Below, piece by piece: positions 1 to 8,328 of a stretch of 39,613 bases of DNA (position 1 is the stretch's first letter; every line of letters starts with the position of its first letter). Source of the DNA: an uncultured Porphyromonas sp. Lineage in GTDB: Bacteria > Bacteroidota > Bacteroidia > Bacteroidales > Porphyromonadaceae. Location of the stretch: NCBI RefSeq assembly GCF_902489635.1, contig NZ_CABUAN010000022.1, positions 1-39,613 of the forward strand, read 5' to 3'. The notes below the pieces were generated by a model. The model had not been told where the DNA came from. It made no database searches and was given only the letters and a program-made list of their open reading frames with translations. Made by a program: the position numbers and the translations under genes.

Positions 1-48
1 TTAGAGGTATCGGAGTGAATCGGAACAATCGGAGGGATCGGAGCGATA

Positions 49-300
49 CGACCGCTTGCGGTCGGACGAATCATAGCCCCCAGTCGGAGGGGCTACGCCC
101 CGAACGACTGGGGGTAGGAGTGCCATGTGAAGTAAGCGACCTCCCCATTGTGGGAGGTCGGACTGGAGCTGTAACTATAAGCTGCGTCTAGTCCGACCCA
201 CAAGGGGTCGATAAGCTGCTATCGTCTTGTCCCCGTGGGTCGTTCGGGGCTTTGCCCCTCCGACCCACGGCTATGATTCGTCGGACCTCTTGCGAGGTCC
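49..300. repeat. Large inverted structured repeat with three hairpins per arm
   Basis: Two arms face each other (about 49-160 and 194-300). Reading inward, each arm has three parts. Hairpin H1 is at 49-64 (left) and 283-300 (right). The conserved linker GACGAATCATAGCC at 65-78 appears reverse-complemented at 269-282. Hairpin H2 at 77-114 and 233-270 has an inner stem GGGGC-TAC/AAA-GCCCC. Hairpin H3 is at 137-160 and 194-210, next to GGTCGGACT/AGTCCGACC. H1 and H2 stems differ between arms but stay complementary: the lower H2 stem is CCCAGTCG/CGACTGGG on the left and GTGGGTCG/CGACCCAC on the right. No ORF covers it. It could be a REPIN-like mobile repeat or a structured RNA; I do not recognise the family. 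Confidence 0.75.
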
Positions 301-380
301 TATCCATCAGGGCGGATCGGAGGGTGGATTAGAGATTAGAGGTTAGAGCTTAGAAGTTAGAGGTTAGAGATCGGAGTCCC

Positions 381-506
381 GATAGCTCCGATGGCTCTGA
401 TGGCTCCGATAGCCCCAATAGCTCTGATAGCTCTGATAGCTCTGATAGCTCCGATAGCTCCGATAGCTCTGATGGCTCCGATAGTCCCGATGGCTCCGAT
501 GGCTCC
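381..506. repeat. 9-bp tandem repeat, 14 copies
   Basis: Fourteen head-to-tail 9-bp units, consensus GATAGCTCY with variants GATGGCTCC and GATAGTCCC, occupy exactly 126 bp. The + frame would read Asp-Ser/Gly-Ser repeats but has no start codon, so it is probably noncoding. The flanks at about 321-372 and 525-552 carry another low-complexity word, TTAGAGGTTAGAGA or its complement. Degenerate units of the same 9-bp family, in the opposite orientation, appear at 9-46 and 39564-39590. Confidence 0.85.
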
Positions 507-556
507 AGCCAACAGCCAACAGCTTTCTAACCTCTAATCTCTAACCTCTAAATTCG

Positions 557-564
557 TACCTTTG
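557..564 (+). promoter_or_regulatory. Putative -7 promoter box of the flippase gene
   Basis: TACCTTTG matches the Bacteroidota -7 consensus TAnnTTTG and lies 52 bp ahead of the ATG at 617. No clear TTG/TTTG -33 box is seen about 19 bp upstream, so this is a half-supported promoter. Confidence 0.5.
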
Positions 565-616
565 TCCTCGTACTGAAGCTAGATAAGCCTCAGCCTACTC
601 CACCCGATCCCATCAG

Positions 617-1906
617 ATGAACCAAACGCCCCTTCCCGCACCGAAAAACCTCCTCCAGAGACTATGCGCTATGGTCAGAGGGAATAGACTAGTCCTAGAG
701 AACTTTCTCTCTCTCGGACTAATCAACGTGCTGAACTCCTCTTTTCATCTGATCATCTACCCGATCCTGATTCATCGTGTCGGGGCCGAGGCGTACGGAG
801 CCTATGTCTACGCTTTTTCGATCATCACCTACTTCACCACGCTGGTGACCTATGGTCTAGACATGATCGGCACCCGCTACTTAGCGCACTACGACAAGGA
901 GCGCAACCTGGCGGGCAAGTCCGACATCACCTCGCTGATCCTCTCTAGTCGCCTCTACCTGCTCCTGCTCTCCTTCCTGCTCTTTCTGCCTATCGTGCTG
1001 TGGGTCGGAGCCTTGGCCTCTTACCGCACGCTCCTCTGGGCAAGCTTTCTCTCGGTCGTGGCCTGCGTCATCATGCCCAACTGGTACTTCATCGGCATCC
1101 AGCGCACACGCATCTACCTCTACATACAGATCGCCACCAAGGTGCTCCTAGCCGTCGCCATCATCCTCTGGGTACTCACGCCCCACGACATGGCGCGCTA
1201 CGTCTTACTCGCCTCGGCGAGCAATATACTCTCTGCAGGGATCGCCTTCGGCTATATCCTATGGCGCGAAAAGCTTTCGCTCCGCCTCGCCTCACTGCGC
1301 AAATGCTTCGTCCTCCTACGGGAGGCTACCCCACTCTTCCTCTCCTATCTGGTGATGACGGTCAAGTCGGCAGGGCTCAACCTCGTCATTGGCTCGCTCT
1401 TTGGCATGACCTCCCTGACGGGCTACGACTTCTCGATGAAGATCGTCAGCGTCGTCATGTATATCACCAAGCAGCTCAATGTGGCACTCTTTCCCTCGGT
1501 CAGCACCAGCTATACGACAGAGCGCATACACAAGATACTGCGTGGCGAACTGCTGATGGGTATCGCCTGCATGGGGGCACTCATGCTGGCCGCCAAGCCG
1601 ATCATCTGGATCATGGGCAATGGACCGATAGAGGATCTCATCCTACCCGTCTTCCTACTGATGACGACACTGATCCCTATATGGCTCATCTCGGGTTTCT
1701 TCATCGAGCTAGTCCTCACGGCCAATGGGCGCAATCGTGAGGTCTTCGTCAACCAACTCCTCTCGCTTGCGGTCATCGCGCTTGGAGCCTTGGTCGCTGT
1801 GCTACTGCATGTGAAGCTGATCGTCTTCGTCGTCATCATCATCCTGTCGGGGCTCATCGAGATCGCCTTCCTCTACGCCACCGGCCGCCGCCGCGCCCTC
1901 ATCTAA
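617..1906 (+). CDS. Oligosaccharide/polysaccharide flippase (Wzx/MATE-like)
   Basis: A 429-residue, very hydrophobic protein with about 12 predicted membrane helices. An early NVLNSSFHLIIYPILIHRVG-type segment is followed by YGAYVYAFSIITYFTTLVTYG, the layout of polysaccharide biosynthesis (Wzx/RfbX, MOP superfamily) flippases. Such proteins move lipid-linked glycan units across the inner membrane. No glycan cluster is adjacent, so the substrate cannot be inferred. The 617 ATG gives a basic N-terminus before the first helix. It is convergent with the fimbrial operon and shares the hairpin at 1929-1960. A short overlapping ORF in another frame is a shadow. Confidence 0.85.
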   Translation: MNQTPLPAPKNLLQRLCAMVRGNRLVLENFLSLGLINVLNSSFHLIIYPILIHRVGAEAYGAYVYAFSIITYFTTLVTYGLDMIGTRYLAHYDKERNLAGKSDITSLILSSRLYLLLLSFLLFLPIVLWVGALASYRTLLWASFLSVVACVIMPNWYFIGIQRTRIYLYIQIATKVLLAVAIILWVLTPHDMARYVLLASASNILSAGIAFGYILWREKLSLRLASLRKCFVLLREATPLFLSYLVMTVKSAGLNLVIGSLFGMTSLTGYDFSMKIVSVVMYITKQLNVALFPSVSTSYTTERIHKILRGELLMGIACMGALMLAAKPIIWIMGNGPIEDLILPVFLLMTTLIPIWLISGFFIELVLTANGRNREVFVNQLLSLAVIALGALVAVLLHVKLIVFVVIIILSGLIEIAFLYATGRRRALI

Positions 1907-1928
1907 CCCACTTCGCTAAATGAAACAT

Positions 1929-1960
1929 GAGGCTGTCACTCCACAAGGAGTAACAGCCTC
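1929..1960. terminator. Bidirectional terminator hairpin between flippase and fimbrial operon
   Basis: GAGGCTGT-c-ACTCC acaa GGAGT-a-ACAGCCTC forms a 13-bp stem with a 4-nt loop and one C/A mismatch. On the - strand it is followed by ATGTTTCATTT, so it probably ends the fimbrial transcript and may serve the flippase as well. Confidence 0.75.
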
Positions 1961-2000
1961 ACTAGCTCAACCAAGTAGTAGAGCCCCCCTCTTAATCTAC

Positions 2001-3758
2001 TTAGTTAGCATTGACGTTGACACGCTGCGTGTCAAAGAGGTTCTCGACAGAGACCACCTCGATGGTCTCAGTGCAAGCACTCTTGTTCGAGAGGAAGGTG
2101 CACCTGAGTGTCCGGTCTGTCGGTAGCTTGGAGATGATGGTCGTGTAGCAGGGACGACCCACTGGACTCGAACCATCCTTGGCAAGACCAAAGGAGAACT
2201 TGCCCATACGGCCATCCTCCGTTGTTACATCTGGATAGAAATGCTCCGTAAAGAAGCGCAGGCGCATCGGTAGCTGTTGCGCTCTAAAGTCTTCTGGTAG
2301 GGTAATGACAAAAGAGAGTTTACCCTTCTGCCCATGGACGTTAGCCGTAACCGCATTGCTAACCGCAGACTGCCCATTGACCGCAAAGAGCTCGTAGCTG
2401 TAAGGCTCTCTCACCTCAACCCGGACGATGCGCATGAGGTCGGGGTCACCTGCTACTCCTACGATAATGTCGGAGATACGTCTTTCTCCAGGCTGAACGG
2501 GTTGGAGCGTTGCCGTGATGACTCCTGCTGGCGTGATACTGACCTGACTATCATCTGTTATGGCGGGGTAGTTGGTCTCATTGCGCACGGCAACGATCTG
2601 GAGCTTATCATTTTGAGCTGTGGCACTGCCCTCGGGGTAATAGTTTGCCTTAAAGGTGAGTGTACCCTCTCCATGTATCAAGATATAGTTGCTCGCCTCG
2701 ACCTCTAGTCGTCCCTTACCGTCGGAGTACGAGGGGTAGGCTTGCAGCTCCTCAGAGAGTGCGAGGTTATTGACCGCTGGCCCTGCCAGCGCCTCGTCTA
2801 GTGAGGGAGCTCCAGCAGCTAGGGCATCATTGATGGTCACCTTGTACCAGTAGTTGCGGAGCAGGTCGTAACGCTCTAGACGGTTGGCACTCTTGACGAA
2901 GTCGAGCTTGTAATAAGAGTAGTCTGTAGCTCCATCATACTTAGCTCGTATGACAAGACAGGAGATAGGCTTTGCCACCTTGTTCCTTCGCTCGAAGCCG
3001 TAAATAGAAGCCCCACTTGTGTACCAGCCGAGGCCTGCATCTCCATTGTCTAGAAAGGTCTCTCTCGGCACGGTCGGGACTCGATCCTCTACGCTAAATG
3101 CCTCGTCAAGATTTGGCAACGCCGCACGCTTGAAGGGAGCCACGGTGCCACAGTTGTAGCTATTGCACAGTGTGTAAGAGACATCGGTGAGCTTTCCTGT
3201 GTGGCTCTCTAGCGTAAACTTGGCCATAGAGCGTAGGAGCTTGACCTCGCCTAGGTTGCTATTCTCCTGCACCTCATTATACTTACAGCGAGCCCACATC
3301 GGGATGCTCTTCTTCTGGCTGACCTCGGTCATAGTCACGAGGTCTGAGAGGAGCACATCGCTCTCCTTACGCCCTAGGTACTGCCTACCCGAGTCGCTAC
3401 CACCATAGTTGCGGTTGGCCACAAAGTGAATGACGCAGGGTGAGCTCTGTGGTTTCAGTCGGGCGGTGAAGGTGTAATTGCCTTCGCCAGCCTTGGTTAG
3501 GTCGGTCGCAAGGGCGTAGTCTGCCATCAACCCCTCCTCGTTGAAGACGAGTAGCTCTAGCCGGTCGATCTTGTTTTCATCAATACCCTCTTGCATAGCG
3601 CGCATGGAGGCATAGTGCGGTACATCTACCGAGAGGGATACAGTGACCCGCTCTCCATCCTGATCTACAGGAGCTGTACGCTGCTCCTGCTGGCACGCAG
3701 ACAGTGCCATAAAGGCTAACAGCAGGAGGGAGTATAGAAATATCTTCGTTCTAGTCAT
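2001..3758 (-). CDS. Fimbrial accessory/tip lipoprotein (FimE/Mfa5 position)
   Basis: A 585-residue lipoprotein with lipobox LSAC (Cys22). After the leader come an exposed R53-A54 (MRAMQEG) and NKIDRLELLVFNEEG, the segment that in type V pilins follows the Arg-gingipain cleavage site and starts the first beta sandwich. The remainder is beta-rich with no enzyme motif. It is the last gene of the operon, 6 bp after the 681-residue gene. The position and multi-domain length fit a tip or accessory pilin of the P. gingivalis FimC-E/Mfa3-5 kind. Exact orthology is not assigned, because these proteins diverge quickly. Confidence 0.75.
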   Translation of the reverse strand: MTRTKIFLYSLLLLAFMALSACQQEQRTAPVDQDGERVTVSLSVDVPHYASMRAMQEGIDENKIDRLELLVFNEEGLMADYALATDLTKAGEGNYTFTARLKPQSSPCVIHFVANRNYGGSDSGRQYLGRKESDVLLSDLVTMTEVSQKKSIPMWARCKYNEVQENSNLGEVKLLRSMAKFTLESHTGKLTDVSYTLCNSYNCGTVAPFKRAALPNLDEAFSVEDRVPTVPRETFLDNGDAGLGWYTSGASIYGFERRNKVAKPISCLVIRAKYDGATDYSYYKLDFVKSANRLERYDLLRNYWYKVTINDALAAGAPSLDEALAGPAVNNLALSEELQAYPSYSDGKGRLEVEASNYILIHGEGTLTFKANYYPEGSATAQNDKLQIVAVRNETNYPAITDDSQVSITPAGVITATLQPVQPGERRISDIIVGVAGDPDLMRIVRVEVREPYSYELFAVNGQSAVSNAVTANVHGQKGKLSFVITLPEDFRAQQLPMRLRFFTEHFYPDVTTEDGRMGKFSFGLAKDGSSPVGRPCYTTIISKLPTDRTLRCTFLSNKSACTETIEVVSVENLFDTQRVNVNAN

Positions 3759-3764
3759 AACTCT

Positions 3765-5810
3765 CTATCGGTCTAATCTGTATGGTACATGTGACTGAAT
3801 CGTCGGATCCTTGACATCGCGTATACAACGGGTGAAAGCTTGTGTGGAAGAGCCTTCGGCACCAGGGGTTGGGTTGGTCATCTCTGTAGCTCCATTCCCG
3901 TTTCGAGCGTCCCAGTAGTAGTTTCCAGTCATAATAGACTTGACAGCACTATTGGGGTCGTTCTGTAGCTGATCTATCACTCTGATCTCAGCCTCTGTCG
4001 GCAGTCGCCAGTCATTGAGGGTTACCTCCTGGCCATTGACTATACGCGTCTCTGTATAGGCCGCACAGTCGTACAGAGCGGTCTTCTTATAGGCTCCTAT
4101 CTTGCTAGTCTCACTCCACCTCCCATTGCTATAATTCCAACCATACTCTAGGTAAGACCAACGGTCTGTGGCTCCAAGCTGAGAGGCTAGCTCAAAGCTG
4201 GGAGAAACCATCCGAGCGGTCTCAGCATCACGCTTCGTGGTAAGCTTAGAGATCTTCTCTCCATTGTTTAGCTCCCAACGCTCAACAATAGTTCCCCAAA
4301 AACCTGTATTTCCTACGAACCACTTTCCTGGCCAAAAGTCTGTCGTCTCCCTCGGCGGGAAACCTAGGATCATACCTTCGGGTGGGTTCTGTACAGTGAT
4401 ACGGTAGATGGCTTTGTTGTTCAGTCCGTCATGCGCCAAGGTTCCGTCGGGTCTGAGCGAAGACTTCACACCAATCGTATTGATGATAAAGAGCGAGGGG
4501 TACTGATAGACGGTCACCTCCTTGTCTAGCTCTGCGATGCCGTTGCTGACCTTAAAGCGGATCTTCTTGGGTACATTGTTGACTGGTAGCTTGGACACGA
4601 TCCTGATCTGATTGCCCACCATAGTAACCGTCGGGTACTGATCACTGGAGGAGGGGATATTGTCTGTTGTCGCCACTCCCGTAGCACCATTGACATAGCT
4701 GAAGCTAGCCTCTACGATCCGAGCCGTAATAGGCTTCTTGGAGGTTTGATAAGTGATCGTGTACGTCTCGATGTTGTAGATATGCACCTCTCTTTCAGAC
4801 ACCTCTAGATAGTTAGCTGCTGGGAGGTCATACTGATCATCGCACAGAGCCCAGGGGAGGATAGAGAGCGTGCCAGTGATCGCCACAGGCTCTTCGGGAG
4901 TTGTGGAGCCCAGCTTATGGATACCGAGCTTCAGGTCGTAGAGCTTATTGGCCGTAAAGTGCGGCTCCGCAGGCGTCAGGGCTACGCGATAGTAGTTGTT
5001 GACAACTGTCGTCTCGCCCGCCTTCTTGAGTGGCACGGTGAGGAGGTAGTAAGGGGCCTCGTCGTTGCTGTTCCACTTATTATAATAGGAGTAGAAGTGC
5101 TGTGGCTGCTGATCCTGAGTAGCTCGGTAGGCGTAGTCAATAGCGGAGACGCCTGTAGCTGACTCCTCAGCCATAAGGTAGCCACGATCTGTGGCTCCGA
5201 CGAACTTGACCTGTATCTCGCCACCTAGCTCATATCCTGTGATCTGGACGGTAGGCGTGATACGTAGCTTGCTGGCTACACGACGTAGCTTAACGGCTCC
5301 GAGCTGCTTGCCCTCAGGGGTCTTTAGGTTAATCTGCTTGGAGGTCTTACCCTGCATGACAAACTTAGCGTTAGGCAGCTCAGCAACCGACTCGGTGACT
5401 ACAATCTTCGCTAGTTCGCTCTCTTGTTGTGGTGCCGTGAAGCTCATATTGGTCACGACATAAACATTGTACATAGAGCTACCGTCGAAGCCTTGTTGCT
5501 GAGCCTCTGGGATCGGTATGCTGTAGTTGCCATCGGCAGCGGGTGCTGGTGAGACTGACCAGTAGAGCGTTCCTCCCTTGTAAAAGAGGATCTGGAGACG
5601 CTCGATCTTGTTCTCATTGAGCGCATCGGCCCCTGCCTCTGTAGCACGTAGTGAGCGGATCTCCTGCACGGCTAGTCGTAGGGATAGCTGCGCTGAGGAG
5701 GCGTCGTCATCAGGACATGCCACGGGTCTCTCCGCTATACATCCTGATACCATCAGCAGTATCAAGGCATACCCGACCAAACGGGTGGATATATCTATAA
5801 GTCTATTCAT
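3765..5810 (-). CDS. Large fimbrial accessory/tip lipoprotein with C-terminal FISUMP-like domain
   Basis: A 681-residue lipoprotein with lipobox VSGC (Cys24). R55-A56 (LRATEAG) is followed by NKIERLQILFYKGG, matching the pilin processing and first-strand pattern of its neighbours. The last ~130 residues differ from the rest: DWRLPTEAEIRVIDQL, then NYYWDARNGNG and FTRCIRDV, which look like the Fib-succ-major (FISUMP)/C-type-lectin-like fold found on Bacteroidota surface proteins. This suggests a ligand-binding tip subunit. The specific role is inferred from the domain arrangement and the operon. Confidence 0.75.
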   Translation of the reverse strand: MNRLIDISTRLVGYALILLMVSGCIAERPVACPDDDASSAQLSLRLAVQEIRSLRATEAGADALNENKIERLQILFYKGGTLYWSVSPAPAADGNYSIPIPEAQQQGFDGSSMYNVYVVTNMSFTAPQQESELAKIVVTESVAELPNAKFVMQGKTSKQINLKTPEGKQLGAVKLRRVASKLRITPTVQITGYELGGEIQVKFVGATDRGYLMAEESATGVSAIDYAYRATQDQQPQHFYSYYNKWNSNDEAPYYLLTVPLKKAGETTVVNNYYRVALTPAEPHFTANKLYDLKLGIHKLGSTTPEEPVAITGTLSILPWALCDDQYDLPAANYLEVSEREVHIYNIETYTITYQTSKKPITARIVEASFSYVNGATGVATTDNIPSSSDQYPTVTMVGNQIRIVSKLPVNNVPKKIRFKVSNGIAELDKEVTVYQYPSLFIINTIGVKSSLRPDGTLAHDGLNNKAIYRITVQNPPEGMILGFPPRETTDFWPGKWFVGNTGFWGTIVERWELNNGEKISKLTTKRDAETARMVSPSFELASQLGATDRWSYLEYGWNYSNGRWSETSKIGAYKKTALYDCAAYTETRIVNGQEVTLNDWRLPTEAEIRVIDQLQNDPNSAVKSIMTGNYYWDARNGNGATEMTNPTPGAEGSSTQAFTRCIRDVKDPTIQSHVPYRLDR

Positions 5811-5835
5811 AATCTATGATGCTTCTAATGGTTTG

Positions 5836-7158
5836 CTAAGCATGCTTCTGACAGATCTTGATACCCTCCGCAGGCATCCCTGCCCCTGCTAGGTCTAGAT
5901 ACTCCGAGGTAAAGAGTAGTTGCGTGCAGCGCTGGTTAACGCCTGCGGGCTTCGTAGCGATCACCCGAATGGTGTACTCGGTAGTGCCATCGGCTAGACC
6001 CTCTCGTACGGCGCCCCCCGTGATGTCAAAGCGGAAGTCGAGCGCATTGGTCAGTGTGGCGCGCCACTTAGAGGGGTCGCTGCTGGAGCTTATCTTGACC
6101 TTGAACTCAGCAGCCTCCGTATCGGTCACGTAGTAAGTTGCTGTAGGATCGGGAGAGAGGCTCACGATCTTAGGCACCTCGAGCTTCTTCTCACTCGCCT
6201 CTACATCCCAGGGCAAGACTTCCGTCTTCAGCAGTAATGCGTTGTGCACTCCAATCTTAGTGATCGTACCTGTCAGCTGGTAGTGGCAGTTGCGATGCAG
6301 TGCGTAGTGATGGTCGGAGTCACTCGTCGCATCATTGACATAGGCCGTATAAGTCGTAGGGACTCCATTGTATAGAGCCTCGATGGTCAGTATAGGCGCA
6401 TGACCTGCCGTATCGCTATCGAGACTCTCGTAGGTGTAGAGCGTCTTGTCAGCGATGTAAGAGGTAGCTTCTGCGTTGTTGACTAGCGTAGCTTCCTCAG
6501 CTTTGCTGTAGATCCATGTAGCCCCCAAGCTATAAGGATTTGGTGTCAAGAGCATACTGGTCTTAGGCAAGCGGCTGATCGACACGCTACGGATGATGAT
6601 TTCGTCATCGGTCGCCGTCTCTTGCTTCAAGTCAAGCGTGATCTTAGCTCTTGTCTTAATCAAGTTGATCTCGGCCTTGACGTTTTGATCCTTAAGGAGA
6701 GTCGCCGTACCCTGACCTATCATAACTATCGGCTTGGACTCCGTCGCACTGCTGGGGTCCTTATCAGGGATAGCCATGCTGAGCAGGTCACGCTTGAAGA
6801 CAATCTTGTTCAGAGCGTCGCTCATAGCCGGGCTCTCATTGGCAATGACGTAGATCTCCTTCTCTCCTTCGTGAGCCTTCACGCGTAGCCAGTCGCTGAG
6901 ATCGGTCGGAGTGCTAAAGCTCTGCTGTGCATCTAGAGCTCCTCCCGCCTTATTGAAGACTAGGATACGGATCGTCTGCACGGGCAAGTCCTCTACGAGG
7001 AGCTGCCCCCCGCGCAGGGTCATCGCCGGGACAGAGAGCTGTACGGTGGCAGGCTCTAAAGTCTCTCTCAGCTCACTGCGCTTACATCCTGAGAGCACTG
7101 TCAAGAGGAGTGCCGATAGTGCGAGCAGCGTTGTAAGTATAGGTCTATATGGTTTCAT
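5836..7158 (-). CDS. Fimbrial accessory pilin lipoprotein (FimC/Mfa3 position)
   Basis: A 440-residue lipoprotein with lipobox LSGC (Cys25). R49-G50 (MTLRGGQ) is followed by VQTIRILVFNKAGG, again the type V pilin pattern of a cleavable strand before the first beta sandwich. A conserved KTRAKITLDLKQ region lies mid-protein and VLPWDVEASEKKL near two-thirds; such PW segments recur in this family. It lies 25 bp upstream of the 681-residue gene and 31 bp downstream of the Mfa2-like anchor, all on one strand. It is probably a minor shaft or adaptor subunit. Confidence 0.75.
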   Translation of the reverse strand: MKPYRPILTTLLALSALLLTVLSGCKRSELRETLEPATVQLSVPAMTLRGGQLLVEDLPVQTIRILVFNKAGGALDAQQSFSTPTDLSDWLRVKAHEGEKEIYVIANESPAMSDALNKIVFKRDLLSMAIPDKDPSSATESKPIVMIGQGTATLLKDQNVKAEINLIKTRAKITLDLKQETATDDEIIIRSVSISRLPKTSMLLTPNPYSLGATWIYSKAEEATLVNNAEATSYIADKTLYTYESLDSDTAGHAPILTIEALYNGVPTTYTAYVNDATSDSDHHYALHRNCHYQLTGTITKIGVHNALLLKTEVLPWDVEASEKKLEVPKIVSLSPDPTATYYVTDTEAAEFKVKISSSSDPSKWRATLTNALDFRFDITGGAVREGLADGTTEYTIRVIATKPAGVNQRCTQLLFTSEYLDLAGAGMPAEGIKICQKHA

Positions 7159-7189
7159 GGGATTTCAAGCTTTGCATGTGAATGAGACT

Positions 7190-8137
7190 TTAGTAGATGA
7201 CAAACTGATGTACGACATTCCACGGGGTCACAACGACCTGCACGGATATATCTCCAGATCGCATGTCGATGAGTACGTTGAGCATCTTGCCTATCTCGGG
7301 TAGTATGAGCGTGCCTCGTGAGTCCTTGGTAAAGCTCTCTAAGCAGTTGTCGCCAACGTAGAAGTCTAGCTGGAATGGATTGCTCCCGATAGGCGGATAG
7401 ACCCTAAAGGGTGCTATTCGGTAGTCGCCCGTAGAGCCATCGAGAGAGCCCGTCAGACGGTAGGTCGTGGGGTTACCATCGTATGTATCAACTATAGCGT
7501 AGTTGTCTAGGGACTTGCCGAAGAGGATCCGTGCTGCAGCGTAGTCTGTCGGGTCAAAAGCTTGTCGCTTATAACCCTGGCGACCGAGCCACTGCTCATA
7601 GCCTAGGACTGTCACATTGACCTGACAGGTGCGTCGGTAAATGTCTATTGTAGCAGGCTTGCCTAGCTCGAGCTTGCCGTAGACTTGCTGTCGGTCTAGT
7701 CGGCCGGAAAATAGGTCTGTAGGATACTGCCCAAAGCCATCTGTACGCTGTAGTGGCATCTGGACATCCTCGATACGCTGTACGGACTCTAGACGAGCCA
7801 TATCAGCAGTTGTTACATTACCCCAAGCGACGAAAGTGAGCGACTTAGGGCCGTAATGCTCGATGTGGATAGGCTTGCGCGACTTGATCTCCTGAGCGTT
7901 GAGGAGGATCTTGTCCAGGCGCTTGCCGCTCTCGTCAAACGTGAAGAGTATCACGTTCTCTACATCCCCATCAGAGGTTATATCCTGGTTGGAGATATCT
8001 ACAGCCCGTACGGTCAGCTCGAATGGTTGAGGACAATCCTCTAGATCCTCTGCGATACAGCCAGACAAGAGGGCTATCATCGACACTATCCACGCCGTGG
8101 TCGCTGTCTTATTGATCCATCTCTGTACGATATTCAT
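7190..8137 (-). CDS. Fimbrial anchor lipoprotein, Mfa2/FimB family
   Basis: A 315-residue lipoprotein with lipobox LSGC (Cys27) followed by the EDLEDCP stretch typical of Mfa2/FimB-family (PF08842) proteins. The body has DVENVILFTFDESGKRLDK, LTFVAWGN and a C-terminal VVVTPWNVVHQFVIY. Anchors of this family sit at the base of type V pili, hold them to the outer membrane and limit fibre length. It directly follows the major pilin, the order seen in P. gingivalis fimA-fimB and mfa1-mfa2. It lacks the clean LRA site of the polymerising pilins, as expected for a non-extended base subunit. Confidence 0.85.
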   Translation of the reverse strand: MNIVQRWINKTATTAWIVSMIALLSGCIAEDLEDCPQPFELTVRAVDISNQDITSDGDVENVILFTFDESGKRLDKILLNAQEIKSRKPIHIEHYGPKSLTFVAWGNVTTADMARLESVQRIEDVQMPLQRTDGFGQYPTDLFSGRLDRQQVYGKLELGKPATIDIYRRTCQVNVTVLGYEQWLGRQGYKRQAFDPTDYAAARILFGKSLDNYAIVDTYDGNPTTYRLTGSLDGSTGDYRIAPFRVYPPIGSNPFQLDFYVGDNCLESFTKDSRGTLILPEIGKMLNVLIDMRSGDISVQVVVTPWNVVHQFVIY

Positions 8138-8277
8138 ATTAGTGTCTCAATGGGGTGCTTAAAGTGAAGAGTAACAAGTGGAGAGCCTGCCGTCAAACAT
8201 TAGGGATCGTATGTTGACTATGAAGGATGTGTGATCTTGCGCTTGGCGCAGACTCTCCGACAGGATAGAGACGGCTC

Positions 8278-8306
8278 TAGAGCCACCACACTAGTCGGTG
8301 GCTCTA
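8278..8306 (-). promoter_or_regulatory. Stem-loop between major pilin and anchor genes
   Basis: TAGAGCCACC / GGTGGCTCTA is a perfect 10-bp stem with a 9-nt loop in the 190-bp gap between the pilin stop and the anchor start. No T-run follows on the - strand, so it is more likely a partial terminator or mRNA-stabilising stem that raises pilin over anchor expression than a full terminator. Confidence 0.6.
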
Positions 8307-8328
8307 AAGCTATCTGTGAGAGCGTGGT

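Noticed and set aside
381..506. Asp-Ser repeat protein read from the 9-bp array
   Set aside because: The frame has no start codon and meets a stop soon after the array.
1000..1740. 246-residue ORF in another frame inside the flippase gene
   Set aside because: Its Arg/His/Pro-rich composition is typical of a shadow frame in GC-rich coding DNA; the flippase frame has clear membrane helices.
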